Assembly: GCA_016708265.1 (NCBI GenBank)
Contig: JADJGA010000012.1
Location: 903,001 to 967,000, forward strand
DNA: 64,000 nucleotides
Reading direction: 5' to 3'
Origin: Saprospiraceae bacterium
Lineage (GTDB): Bacteria; Bacteroidota; Bacteroidia; Chitinophagales; Saprospiraceae
In this document: one piece after another, positions 36,300 to 46,100 of the stretch
Numbering within the stretch: the stretch's first letter is position 1
Layout of the letters: each line of letters starts with the position of its first letter
Made by a program: the position numbers and the translations under genes
Notes under the pieces: model-generated
The model's database searches: none
Told to the model about the DNA's origin: nothing
What the model saw: only the letters and a program-made list of their open reading frames with translations

Positions 36300-38240
36300 A
36301 TGAACAGAAATAATTGCATTTTGCTGGCAGGTTTGCTGGTATTTACAATCTCAGTTATAAGAATTAACGCACAAGGTGAAAGTTTTATTAAAACTTTGAA
36401 ACCGGGTACTGAACATTTACAAAACAGGGCTTTTTATCCCAGTAGTTCCAAGACTGGTAATTACGACCTCAAGTATTACAGATTTGACCTGGAAGTTGAT
36501 CCTGAAGAAGAATATATTCAGGGGAATGTAACTCCCAGATTTTTGATGAATGCGGATGCAGGCAGTATTTATTTTGATTTCAATTCAGAAATGCTTGTAG
36601 ATTCTGTTTTTTATCATGGGGAAGAGGTTGAAGCAGAATTTACCGGTGATTTTGAATTAAAAATTGATATTGGAAAAATCATAAAAAAGGGAAGTATCGA
36701 TTCTTTAACGATTTTTTATCAGGGGAATCCTACAAGTTCAGGATTTGGTTCTTTCGAAGTGGCCACAATGCAATGTGACCCTCAAAAATCTGTTCTGTGG
36801 ACACTTTCAGAACCCTATGGGGCACGTGACTGGTGGCCTACAAAACAGACTTTGAATGATAAGATAGACAGTATCGATATGTATGTTACTACCCCTGTCG
36901 GTTATAAAGTGGGAAGTAATGGTTTGTTGATAAGTAAGGAAGAAGAAAATGGTTATATTACTCATTTCTGGAAACACATTTATCCGGAGCCTGCATATCT
37001 GATAGCTATTGCTGTGGCAGATTATGCTGAGTACATAGATTGGGTGCCGCTTGAAAATGGTGATTCCCTGATGGTTCTCGAGTATGTTTATCCCTGCAAC
37101 CTTGATTATGCGAAAACTAAAACCAGTGATATAGTTCCGTCAATGCAGTTATTTATTGAATTATTTGGTGAATATCCTTACATAAAAGAAAAATATGGCC
37201 ATGCGCAGTTCGGCTGGGGTGGAGGAATGGAGCATTCCACCATAACATTTGTATCAAGTTTTGGGCATAGTCTTCTTGCTCATGAGTTGGCACATCAATG
37301 GTTTGGTGATAAAATAACCTGTGGTAGCTGGGAGGATATCTGGTTGAATGAGGGGTTTGCAACGTATATCGAAGGACTTACCTATGATTTTGGTATAAAC
37401 CCTCAAAAATGGCTCAACTGGAAATCAAATAATCTTAACAGTTCCGTAAGTCAACCTAACGGTTCAGTTTTTGTCGATGATACAACATCTGTTGGAAGGA
37501 TATTCAGCGGTAGTTTATCGTATAGCAAAGGCGCGTATGTTCTTCATATGCTTCGGTCTGTGATTGGAGATCAGGATTTTTTTGCGGCAATCAGGAGTTA
37601 CATTCATGACCCAAAACTGATATATGGATATGCACTGACAGAAGATTTTCAAAAACATGTGGAAGATCAGTCAGGAAAAGATCTGAATAAGTTTTTTAAA
37701 GACTGGATTTATGGCAAGGGATTTCCAATTTACTCATTTGAATATGATTCAAAATCAGATGGAAATATTAGCATCAAAATCAAACAAAAACAGTCAGATC
37801 CTTCAGTATCTTTCTTTGAAATGCCAGTTCCGGTAAGATTGATAGGTCAAAATAAGGATACTATCGTTGTACTGCAAAATAGCCAGGATGGTCAGGTTTT
37901 TAATTTTAATGTTGGTTTCAAAGTAAATTCGTTGGTATTTGATCCTGAAAAATGGCTGTGTGCTAAAGTTGATATTATTAATGAAATACCTGAATTGCAA
38001 TTAAATGAAAGTGTAATTTATCCAAACCCTGCTTCTGATCAGGTAAATATATTCTCTGAAAATATCATAAATCGTATTTCAATATCAGGTTTAGATGGTA
38101 AAATTTTAACTGACATTAAAACTGATGATAAAAATAGCTTTGAGTTTTATGTTCCTCAAGCCATAGCGAATGGTTTATATTTAGTTAAAGTATATACAGA
38201 CAAGGGTATTTTATTGAACAAACTAAACATCTGCAGATAA
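36300..38240 (+). CDS. T9SS-exported M1 aminopeptidase
   Basis: A 646-aa protein with a signal peptide (cut after RINAQ). The M1 domain has GGMEHSTI (the GxMEN-like substrate loop), zinc motif HELAHQWFGD (~330) and the third ligand Glu in WLNEGFATYIE 18-19 residues later. The last ~75 residues start NESVIYPNPASDQVNIFS and end with ANGLYLVKVYTDKGILLNKL, a type A T9SS sorting domain. Expected to be secreted or surface-attached and to trim peptides for nutrition. Start 7 bp after alaS. Confidence 0.9.
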   Translation: MNRNNCILLAGLLVFTISVIRINAQGESFIKTLKPGTEHLQNRAFYPSSSKTGNYDLKYYRFDLEVDPEEEYIQGNVTPRFLMNADAGSIYFDFNSEMLVDSVFYHGEEVEAEFTGDFELKIDIGKIIKKGSIDSLTIFYQGNPTSSGFGSFEVATMQCDPQKSVLWTLSEPYGARDWWPTKQTLNDKIDSIDMYVTTPVGYKVGSNGLLISKEEENGYITHFWKHIYPEPAYLIAIAVADYAEYIDWVPLENGDSLMVLEYVYPCNLDYAKTKTSDIVPSMQLFIELFGEYPYIKEKYGHAQFGWGGGMEHSTITFVSSFGHSLLAHELAHQWFGDKITCGSWEDIWLNEGFATYIEGLTYDFGINPQKWLNWKSNNLNSSVSQPNGSVFVDDTTSVGRIFSGSLSYSKGAYVLHMLRSVIGDQDFFAAIRSYIHDPKLIYGYALTEDFQKHVEDQSGKDLNKFFKDWIYGKGFPIYSFEYDSKSDGNISIKIKQKQSDPSVSFFEMPVPVRLIGQNKDTIVVLQNSQDGQVFNFNVGFKVNSLVFDPEKWLCAKVDIINEIPELQLNESVIYPNPASDQVNIFSENIINRISISGLDGKILTDIKTDDKNSFEFYVPQAIANGLYLVKVYTDKGILLNKLNICR

Positions 38241-38268
38241 ATTTTTAAATTTTATTTGAATAAACCAT

Positions 38269-38341
38269 CTCTCCGTAGCTCAGCTGGTAGAGCAATTGAC
38301 TCTTAATCAATGGGTCGCAGGTTCGAATCCTGCCGGGGAGA
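38269..38341 (+). tRNA. tRNA-Lys (anticodon CTT)
   Basis: Full cloverleaf: acceptor CTCTCCG (38269-38275) pairs with CGGGGAG (38334-38340, one T-G wobble), discriminator A38341. D-arm GCTC/GAGC, anticodon stem ATTGA/TCAAT with loop CTCTTAA and anticodon C38302-T38304, T-arm GCAGG-TTCGAAT-CCTGC. CCA is not encoded. A T-run follows directly and may terminate transcription. Confidence 0.97.
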
Positions 38342-38411
38342 CTTTTTTTTATATTTTTGTTTTTTTAATCAAATATTCTTAGCTTTACATTTTCAATTAA
38401 AGTCAATTATC

Positions 38412-38723
38412 ATGTTAATCTGGAAAGGAAAAGGCATATTATCGGTATTAGTACTGTCAGCAGTTATTTTTGTATTTTATAAAATATTGCCTGCTGATTA
38501 TGAAGATTTTTCATTTGTCTTTGGATTTTTTGGAGCAGGATTTTTTAGCTGGTATTTTGGAAGAAAATGGAATCATGAACATGGCAGGATAATGATAGAT
38601 AAGGAAACAGGCAAAGAAATTGAATTAAAGAAAGATCATTCTCTTTTTTGGATCAAAATGCAATACTGGGGAATAATTTTTACTGCTATCGGACTTGTAA
38701 TTTTGATCAAAACGCTGTCATAG
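38412..38723 (+). CDS. Small three-helix membrane protein
   Basis: 103 aa from the ATG at 38412. The longer frame from 38310 would start inside tRNA-Lys and is rejected. Helices at ~8-24, 31-48 and 82-101. Between the second and third lies a soluble stretch GRIMIDKETGKEIELKKDHS. No family recognised; the size and the 'DKETGKE' segment are typical of small Bacteroidota inner-membrane proteins seen next to housekeeping genes. Confidence 0.65.
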   Translation: MLIWKGKGILSVLVLSAVIFVFYKILPADYEDFSFVFGFFGAGFFSWYFGRKWNHEHGRIMIDKETGKEIELKKDHSLFWIKMQYWGIIFTAIGLVILIKTLS

Positions 38724-38777
38724 CATTTAATTTTCATTGGGCATAATACAATGAATTTAATATTGTATTACTTTATC

Positions 38778-38951
38778 TTAAGAATGTCCGAATGCTACAA
38801 TTCTTAAAATTTTAATATTCAGGACCAGCCATCTGTAAGCCTGGAAAATCCAGTTTTTCCTCATCATTTTAGTGAATTTTGTTGGAACAGGTGCATAAGC
38901 AAATTCACTGTAACCACGCGCAAGATGTCTTTCTCTGTTTTTTAATTCCAT
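38778..38951 (-). CDS. 57-aa conserved-looking small protein downstream of the SQR gene
   Basis: An ATG frame of 58 codons starting 26 bp after the oxidoreductase stop on the same strand. It begins MELKNRERHLARGYSEFAY and contains APVPTKFTKMMRKNWIF and QAYRWLVLNIKILRIVAF. It is basic, with one amphipathic or short membrane-associated helix at the C-terminus (~36-55). Codon usage and composition look coding rather than random AT-rich DNA. No known family comes to mind. The position suggests a small subunit or membrane tether for the neighbouring quinone-linked enzyme (inference). Confidence 0.65.
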   Translation of the reverse strand: MELKNRERHLARGYSEFAYAPVPTKFTKMMRKNWIFQAYRWLVLNIKILRIVAFGHS

Positions 38952-38977
38952 TATATTGATTTTTTACGTTATCTAAA

Positions 38978-40438
38978 TTATTCAGGCAATAAATACCAGA
39001 ATGGATAACCCTTGGCTTTGTGCAGGAACATGTAATGCATGAACCACTTGAGCCAATGTCCTGCCAATCCAGGTTCTCCCATGGTATATTTAATTGATCT
39101 TCCAAATTCAGGATATTTTTCCCAGTCAGGCACAATAGGGAATACAGTCATTGTAGCAGCAATGCCGTCAGTAAGTCCATAACCTGCGGATACAATACAT
39201 GCAGCACCCATTTTTGCCATCGAAGCGGTATGCTTGATTTCTGGTTTGCCTGTTTTTATCCAGTCTCTGATATTTTGCGCCACTATCTTGCCGGTAACTC
39301 CCGAAGGCATGCCGGTACGTGGAGGTGCAGGTGTGATACTTGTACCGTTAGGACTCGTTTGAGGTTTGGAGATTGTATGAGGTGGAGCAAAAGCTATACC
39401 TGGAGCAAAGATATTGGTATACTCAGGATGCTGATATTTTGAAGGCCAATCCGAGGCTTTCCATTCTTCAAAAGGTTTAGCAGAATAATCAGCATCTACT
39501 ATCATAAATCCATTTGGCCGGAAAACCTTAGCCGTAATTTCATTTCCAGCTTTGTCAAATGCTTTCATCCCGGCACCTGAAAATGCAGGAATCAGCATGG
39601 CAAAATCATATTTTAACTCATGGTAATTACCATCCAGGGTTTCATAATAAATTGTGTCTTTATCAACTTTATGAACTCCGGCTTGCTTAACCCAGTGAAT
39701 TTCACGTTCTGCTAAAAATGATTCAGTAAACACTTTTGTAGGACTGACATAACCTCCAAATTTTATATAGGCACCGCCCATAGCAAAATCCCCGAGCTGA
39801 TACTCATTTGTAAGCCATGTTATATCGGCAAATTCTTCCAGACCTCTTTTTTTTATCTCAAAGTAAACATTAAGTATATACTCAAAAGCTGCACCCTGAC
39901 ATGTAGCCCCGGGATGACCGATGCCTATCACAAAATGCTGTTTTATGCCTTGTTTCATTTTATCAAATGAAGCCTGAAGTCTCTTCCATGCTTCATCAGC
40001 ATGACCGTATGTACAAACTGAAACGGTATTTCCATTAACCGGACCTAAACCCTCAGTGAGGTCAAACCTTAGTGAAGGGCCTGTTGCATTAACAAGGAAA
40101 TCATAATCAATATTTTCTTGTTTTCCCCTGTTCTGTTCATCGACATACTCTACCTTAACAAATGCCCTTCCATCCGATCCTTCTCCTTCAGGATTTATTG
40201 AAATGGCTTTTGCCTGTTTAAAATCGATATGCCACTTTTTATAAAGAGGTGCTAATGGGAAAATTACATCTTTCGGTTTCATTCTACCGACTCCAACCCA
40301 TATATTTGATGGTACCCACTGAAAATTGGAATTTGGAGAGACAACTACTATCTCATGTTTTCTACCAAGATAGTGGTGTAAGTATGATGATGCAGTATGT
40401 CCTGCTATCCCTGCTCCAAGTACAACTATTTTTGCCAT
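38978..40438 (-). CDS. Sulfide:quinone oxidoreductase-like flavoprotein
   Basis: About 486 aa from MAKIVVLGAGIAGHTASSYL; a frame start at 40462 is rejected because the -7 box (40460-40467) covers it. FAD-binding GxGxxG at the N-terminus, NATGPSLRFDL, and Cys residues in NTVSVCTYGHADEAW (~149), GHPGATCQGAAFEY and MGAACIVSAG near the C-terminus, compatible with the redox Cys pair of SQR/FccB enzymes. The C-terminal amphipathic WLKWFMHYMFLHKAKG fits membrane attachment. Expected to oxidise sulfide and reduce quinone, feeding the chain that ends at cbb3 oxidase. Exact SQR type is uncertain. Confidence 0.75.
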   Translation of the reverse strand: MAKIVVLGAGIAGHTASSYLHHYLGRKHEIVVVSPNSNFQWVPSNIWVGVGRMKPKDVIFPLAPLYKKWHIDFKQAKAISINPEGEGSDGRAFVKVEYVDEQNRGKQENIDYDFLVNATGPSLRFDLTEGLGPVNGNTVSVCTYGHADEAWKRLQASFDKMKQGIKQHFVIGIGHPGATCQGAAFEYILNVYFEIKKRGLEEFADITWLTNEYQLGDFAMGGAYIKFGGYVSPTKVFTESFLAEREIHWVKQAGVHKVDKDTIYYETLDGNYHELKYDFAMLIPAFSGAGMKAFDKAGNEITAKVFRPNGFMIVDADYSAKPFEEWKASDWPSKYQHPEYTNIFAPGIAFAPPHTISKPQTSPNGTSITPAPPRTGMPSGVTGKIVAQNIRDWIKTGKPEIKHTASMAKMGAACIVSAGYGLTDGIAATMTVFPIVPDWEKYPEFGRSIKYTMGEPGLAGHWLKWFMHYMFLHKAKGYPFWYLLPE

Positions 40439-40459
40439 TTTGTTTGTATTTCTGAAATA

Positions 40460-40467
40460 CAAAGTTA
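40460..40467 (-). promoter_or_regulatory. -7 box of the SQR-like gene
   Basis: TAACTTTG on the minus strand, 21 bp before the chosen ATG. Fixes the start at 40438 rather than 40462. No clear -33 element. Confidence 0.5.
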
Positions 40468-40629
40468 ATTATAATGAATTATGTTTGATACTTTTCCTGA
40501 CTTTTTTAGAAAATAAAAAATTTGAAATTAGTAAAATTCAGGAAAATAGGAAGATAATTATATTTAGTATTATTTTGATTTGCTGAACAATGATTTTGAA
40601 TTCTTGTTTCCTTTTTATTATTTACAAAT

Positions 40630-41535
40630 ATGAACTCTACTCAAAAACATACGCACAACTCATACAATCTGAAAAATACTTTTCTTATTGCTATAAGTCT
40701 GAATATTTTTTATGCGTTGACTGAGTTGGTAAGTGGGGTATATTTCGGATCGATGTCAATGATATCTGATGCCGGTCACAATTTTGTCGATGTTTTCAGC
40801 TTGAGTCTTGCATTTGCAGGGATATTACTATCAGGAATAAAGCCCAATAAGAAGTTTACCTTTGGATATAAGAAATCATCCATCCTTGCTGCAGTATTGA
40901 ACTCTGTTTTTCTGATAATTTCTGTATTTTTGATTATAAGAGAAAGTATAAACAGAATTATTGATCCGGTGGAAGTAAATGGTATTTCTATGATAGTGGT
41001 AGCAGGGATGGGTATTTTTATCAATGGATTTACAGGCTGGATGTTCCATAAAGAGCAGCACAAAGACATCAATGTGAAAGCTGCATTTACTCATTTACTC
41101 GCTGATGCTTTGATTTCATTTGGAGTGGTGATCTCAGGTATTGTTATTTATGTTACCGGGTGGACACTTATTGACCCAATTTTCAGTATTTTAATTGCAT
41201 TGGTGATCATGACCATGACATTTAAGATACTCAGGAACAGTGTGAAGATGGCTGTAGATGGAGTGCCTGAAGGAATTGATATTGAGAAAATTGAAAATGA
41301 AATCACTGCCTTAGATGGAGTTTTGGGAATCCACCATGTTCATATCTGGGGCTTGAGCACTTCCGAGAATGCACTGACTGCACACATACAGGTTGGAAAT
41401 GAAGTGTCATTAACTGATCTGGAATTATTGAAAGACTCTGTCCGGAGACTACTAGTGAAATTTGAGATATTTCATACGACCTTAGAGTTTGAAATTCCAG
41501 GAGAAAAATGCAGTAATCACTGCACAAGTTGCTAA
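40630..41535 (+). CDS. Cation diffusion facilitator (zinc/cobalt/cadmium exporter)
   Basis: A 301-aa CDF transporter with six helices. Metal-site residues are present in helix 2 (SDAGHNFVDVFS) and helix 5 (HLLADALISFG, H-x3-D). The C-terminal cytoplasmic domain is ferredoxin-like (GVLGIHHVHIWGLS) and ends CSNHCTSC, a possible extra metal-binding tail. Resembles CzcD/ZitB. Three bp before nth. Confidence 0.92.
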   Translation: MNSTQKHTHNSYNLKNTFLIAISLNIFYALTELVSGVYFGSMSMISDAGHNFVDVFSLSLAFAGILLSGIKPNKKFTFGYKKSSILAAVLNSVFLIISVFLIIRESINRIIDPVEVNGISMIVVAGMGIFINGFTGWMFHKEQHKDINVKAAFTHLLADALISFGVVISGIVIYVTGWTLIDPIFSILIALVIMTMTFKILRNSVKMAVDGVPEGIDIEKIENEITALDGVLGIHHVHIWGLSTSENALTAHIQVGNEVSLTDLELLKDSVRRLLVKFEIFHTTLEFEIPGEKCSNHCTSC

Positions 41536-41538
41536 AAT

Positions 41539-42162
41539 ATGGAACTTTCAGAAAAAGCCAGGGAAATTGAAAAAATACTGGATGACCTGTTCCCTCAGAT
41601 TTATATTCCTCTAAAACATCAGGATCCTTATACTCTATTAGTAGCTGTACTTCTGTCAGCACAGTCAACTGATAAAAAGGTTAATTCAATAACTCCACAT
41701 TTATTCAGCCTTGCTGATGATCCGTATAAAATGGTGAAGCTTGAGATCAATACTATAAAAGATATTATAAAGCCTATTGGATTGTCAGTGAATAAATCCA
41801 AAGCCATACATGAATTATCTGCAATTCTGATTAATAAATTTAATGGTAAAGTGCCGGCAAATTTTGAAGATCTTGAATCACTTCCCGGAGTAGGACATAA
41901 AACCGCTTCTGTGGTTATGTCGCAAGCCTTTAATGTTCCAGCATTTCCTGTTGACACTCATATTCACAGACTGGCAGCAAGATGGGGTCTGAGTTCAGGT
42001 AAGAATGTCCTGCAAACTGAAGCAGATCTTAAATCTCTTTTTCCTGAGGAATCCTGGAATAAATTACACCTTCAGATAATTTTTTTTGGCAGAGAATACT
42101 GCCCTGCGAGAGGTCATGATGCAGGGAAATGTCCTATTTGTTCCAGATATGGAGAAATGTGA
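41539..42162 (+). CDS. nth: Endonuclease III
   Basis: A 207-aa DNA glycosylase/AP lyase. The helix-hairpin-helix LPGVGHKTASVVM holds the catalytic Lys and FPVDTHIHRLAARWGL the catalytic Asp. The C-terminal iron-sulfur loop is altered: it reads CPARGHDAGKCPIC with only three Cys (C-x9-C-x2-C) and no fourth Cys before the stop, against C-x6-C-x2-C-x5-C in E. coli. The cluster is probably lost or modified. Base excision repair of oxidised pyrimidines. Confidence 0.92.
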   Translation: MELSEKAREIEKILDDLFPQIYIPLKHQDPYTLLVAVLLSAQSTDKKVNSITPHLFSLADDPYKMVKLEINTIKDIIKPIGLSVNKSKAIHELSAILINKFNGKVPANFEDLESLPGVGHKTASVVMSQAFNVPAFPVDTHIHRLAARWGLSSGKNVLQTEADLKSLFPEESWNKLHLQIIFFGREYCPARGHDAGKCPICSRYGEM

Positions 42163-42225
42163 ACTCACGAATTAGTGAACTTAAGATAGTATATTGATTT
42201 ACTTATATTTTCGCTGGAATAAAAC

Positions 42226-42259
42226 AAAAAAAAACCCGGTGATTAAGCCAGGTTTTTTT
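42226..42259. terminator. Bidirectional terminator between nth and the YceI gene
   Basis: A-rich CCCGG-TGATTAAG-CCAGG-T7 hairpin (one mismatch) between convergent genes. Confidence 0.7.
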
Positions 42260-42279
42260 ATTGATTCTTGATTTTTCTA

Positions 42280-42945
42280 TTATTTGCTTGCTACCAATTT
42301 AAATGAAATTCCAATTTCATCATAGATAAGTTTATCTTTCAATGCAGAGAAAAATTTCTTACTGTTGTACTTTATCCCAAAAAGCGTTCTGTCAAACACA
42401 AACTGAGGAGCTTCAATACTGATCTGGTTTCCATTTTCAGTTAATTTCGCTTTAAGAGTCAGTTGTTGGGAAATGCCTTTAATGGTAAGCTTACCTGTCA
42501 GATTATGTGTAAGATCATTTTCAGGTTTTTCCAGTGCTGTCATCGATACCAGTTCAAACTTTGCTTCTGGAAATTGAGCAACATCAAAGAAATCAGGACT
42601 TTTCAAATGTCCTTCAAGTTTGGCTTTCATTTCACCATTTGTCGATTTATCATCAATAGTGCTCATATCAAATACAACATTACCTGATGTAATAAGTCCG
42701 TTTTCAAATGTTAGCATCCCTGACTTAAGATTGACTGTTCCGTTGTGTTTACCTGTTGGTTTGCTCCCTTCATAATTCAGTAAGGTGGATTGAACATCAA
42801 CAGTGTACTTGTTTCCATTTGCAGCCTGGGGCTGTACTTCTGTAGAAGTGGTATCCATAGTTGTTACTTCTGCCTGTTCACCTTTAGGTGTATTGTTGCA
42901 AGCTACAAAGCCTGCTAATAAAAATAAAAAAACTAGTTGTTTCAT
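42280..42945 (-). CDS. YceI-family lipoprotein
   Basis: A 221-aa protein with the lipobox GFVAC (Cys16), a Thr/Gln-rich linker, then a YceI domain (~45-220). Signatures are TVDVQSTLLNYEGSKPTGKHNG, LEGHLKSPDFFDVAQFPEAKF and LTIKGISQQLTLKAKL. YceI proteins are lipocalin-like beta-barrels that bind isoprenoid or polyprenyl lipids. Exported and membrane-tethered. Monocistronic. Confidence 0.88.
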   Translation of the reverse strand: MKQLVFLFLLAGFVACNNTPKGEQAEVTTMDTTSTEVQPQAANGNKYTVDVQSTLLNYEGSKPTGKHNGTVNLKSGMLTFENGLITSGNVVFDMSTIDDKSTNGEMKAKLEGHLKSPDFFDVAQFPEAKFELVSMTALEKPENDLTHNLTGKLTIKGISQQLTLKAKLTENGNQISIEAPQFVFDRTLFGIKYNSKKFFSALKDKLIYDEIGISFKLVASK

Positions 42946-43116
42946 TTAAGGTTTGATTTTTAAAAAGTTAATAATTGATGCAAAAACTGATCATATTTAA
43001 TTATATTGTATTTTTTTTAAGAAAAATAAAAAAATAATTAACTTTTTTAAAAAACTTGCATCTTTATATATATTAAGCTCAAATTTTGTATTTTCGTATT
43101 AGAAAAAAAATAATAT

Positions 43117-46100
43117 ATGCAATTTACAGCAAAGCCATTTCTTATTTTCTTACTGATTTTTGTTTCAGCACCGACAATCAGCTTTGGACTAAATGAAGCA
43201 GGTTCTTGTGACCTCCCCGCCAATATCAATATAAAATCCATAACCCTTAATTCTGCCAGGATCAGCTGGAAAAACAATGAATCGGTCCGTGGGTGGATCA
43301 TCAAATGGAGACTTCAGGATGAACAGTATACTGAAGTAAATACTTCTGTCCTGATAGATACTAATTTTTATGTAATGCAGAATTTGTTGCCCAACAGCAA
43401 ATATTTCTTTAAAATTAAGTCTGTTTGTGAAAGTGCTGAAAGTAACTGGTCAAATGACTATACTTTTGTTACCAATCTTACAAACCCTTCTGTTTGTAAT
43501 ATGAACCTTCCTATCAGGGATCCTGCCGGTAATACCCAGCAGGAAAAAACTTATTTTTATATACAGTGTGATGATTATCCAACGAAAAAACTTGGAGAAG
43601 ATGTATTTATTCAAAAGATCAGGCTGATAATCAAACATGACTGGACTTCAGATCTCGATATAAAGCTTACAAGTCCATCGGGTAAATCTTTTTTTCTGAT
43701 TAAATCACTTCAGGTAAATAACCTGATAGGATTCGGAAATCCAAATGATACAGGATGTACTGAGGTACTTGCTTTTTCTGATAATGCATGCGAAAAGCTT
43801 ACAGATTCCAAAACTGGTTTTACAGGAGAATTTCTGCCAAAGGATGCAATCTCATCTGTTTATGACGAGACATCTCCAAAAGGTCTTTGGACACTTGAGA
43901 TAACAGATAAGGTAAAAAACAATGTCGGGATCCTTAAGTACTTTAATATAGAATTTGCTCCTGTCATTTGCCCTATCCCTTCAAGAGTTACAATAATTCC
44001 AACCGATGATGAAACTCTGGCTGTAAACTGGAAAACAAGTGAATATATCGATTCAGTATTTATAAGACTTGTCGGTAATAATCAGATTAAAACTTTCAGT
44101 ATGTTTAGCTCAGGAAGTTATAACATTGAAAATCTGGTGCCTGATACAGAGTATTCAATAGCATTGCAATCAAAATGCTACAATTACCTATCTGCTTTTT
44201 CATGCGATAACAAAACCAGGACATTATGCAATACCCCCACATTGAGAGAAACATTTGACAATAATGACCTTTGTGAAGACCCTTGCTTTCAGGATTGTCT
44301 GCGATCTGAATTATGGTTTAACAATTATGATTATGATAAAAAATGGCTTGTACAGGATAAAGCTACAAACACTGAAAATACAGGTCCTGACAGTGATGTG
44401 TACGGAAATGGCAAGTATATTTACCTTGAAAGTTCAGCCGGTCAATGTGAAAATGATACTGTGTCAATATTGCAGTCAACATGTTTAAAAATTAATGAAT
44501 CTCTAAGCGGATGTGATATGAGTTTTTATTATAATATGTATGGTGTTGATATTGCATCATTAACATTGGAAATATCTGAAAATGGTGGGGTGAATTGGAA
44601 TCCATTGTTCAAGATTGAGGGAAATCAGGGCAGTAAGTGGATAAAACAGGAAATAGACCTGAAAACGTATGAGGGTAAAATATGTATTTTCAGGTTCGTT
44701 GGCAAAGTCAGGAAAGACAGAAGTTACGGGGATATTGCTTTAGACGATATAGTTTTTTATAATGCAGTCAATCCTATCGTCACTGATTATACTTTTTATC
44801 CTGACAGGGACGGTGATGGATTTGGGAAAGATACTGTAGGTGTTTTTATTTGCCTGCCTGATCCGGTACAGTACGTTAAAAACAACCTGGATTGTGATGA
44901 TGGTGATTTTTATACAAACCCAAATGCTGAGGAGATAAAATGCAATTTTGAAGATGAGAATTGTAATGGCATGCTTGATGATGCTGAAGGAGAAAAACCA
45001 TTGACAGTTAACTTGATAAGTATAAAGAGTGAATTTTGTCGCGGGAGAAATGACGGTAATATTATTCTGTCAGTTCAGGATGGAATTCCACCTTACAATT
45101 TTCTATGGTCAAATGGTTCAACTGACAGCATTCTGGTTGATGTTGGAGAAGGCAATTATAGTTGCCTTGTAACTGATCAGACAGGATGTGGTTTAATCAC
45201 TCCGTTATATTATATCCATCAGAATGGCAACATGCTCATTGATGCATCTGTAATAAAACACACGCAGTGCAATGGCAAAAATGATGGAGAGATAGAAATC
45301 TCTGTTTGGGGAGGTCTTCCTCCCTATACTTATAACTGGAATAATAATAGTTACACAAAAAATATAAATAACCTTGGTTCAGGCTTATATAATGTCACGG
45401 TAACTGATTCTATCGGATGTGTTGAAATCTCTGATGCATATGAAATAAAGGCACTAGCATCTTTTAACACCGGTGTACTCCAATTGATAGAGCCTTCCTG
45501 CAAAGGAAATAATGATGGCAGGATTGAATTGAAGGTGACTAATGGTAAACCTCCCTATAATTACCACTGGAGCAATGGAAATAATTCTGCTTTAAACTCA
45601 AATTTGAAAGCAGGTCAATATTTCTGCACTATTACTGATTCTGATAATTGTAGTCAGAGATATGGTCCTATTATACTTACTGAACCCGATGAGTTTGCAA
45701 TTCAGGTAACATCCATAGATCATGTTACCTGTATTGGAGAAGAAAATGGAAGCATTGAGATTTATGCTAAAGGTGGTGTTGCACCGTACAGTTTTCAGTG
45801 GTTAAGTTATGATCACGATGATTTCATAAGTTTTGATGATGATATCTATAACCTTAAATCAGGAAAATATGTATTGTATGCCAGTGACTTACATGGGTGT
45901 CAAGTGTTAAAAGATGATATTGATATTATTACAATTGACAATATTGAAGTTAAGGTTGACAGCATAGTGGATGCAGCCTGTGCCAGATCTGAAGAGGGTT
46001 ACATTTCCTTAAAAGCAGAGAAAGGATATCAGAACTATTATTATTTCTGGAGCGAATCCAGCAATGAAAGTTATATTGACAGTCTGAATGCCGGATCGTA

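Noticed and set aside
38310..38411. N-terminal extension of the small membrane protein starting inside tRNA-Lys
   Set aside because: The frame begins within the tRNA T-arm; the ATG at 38412 gives a normal membrane-protein start.
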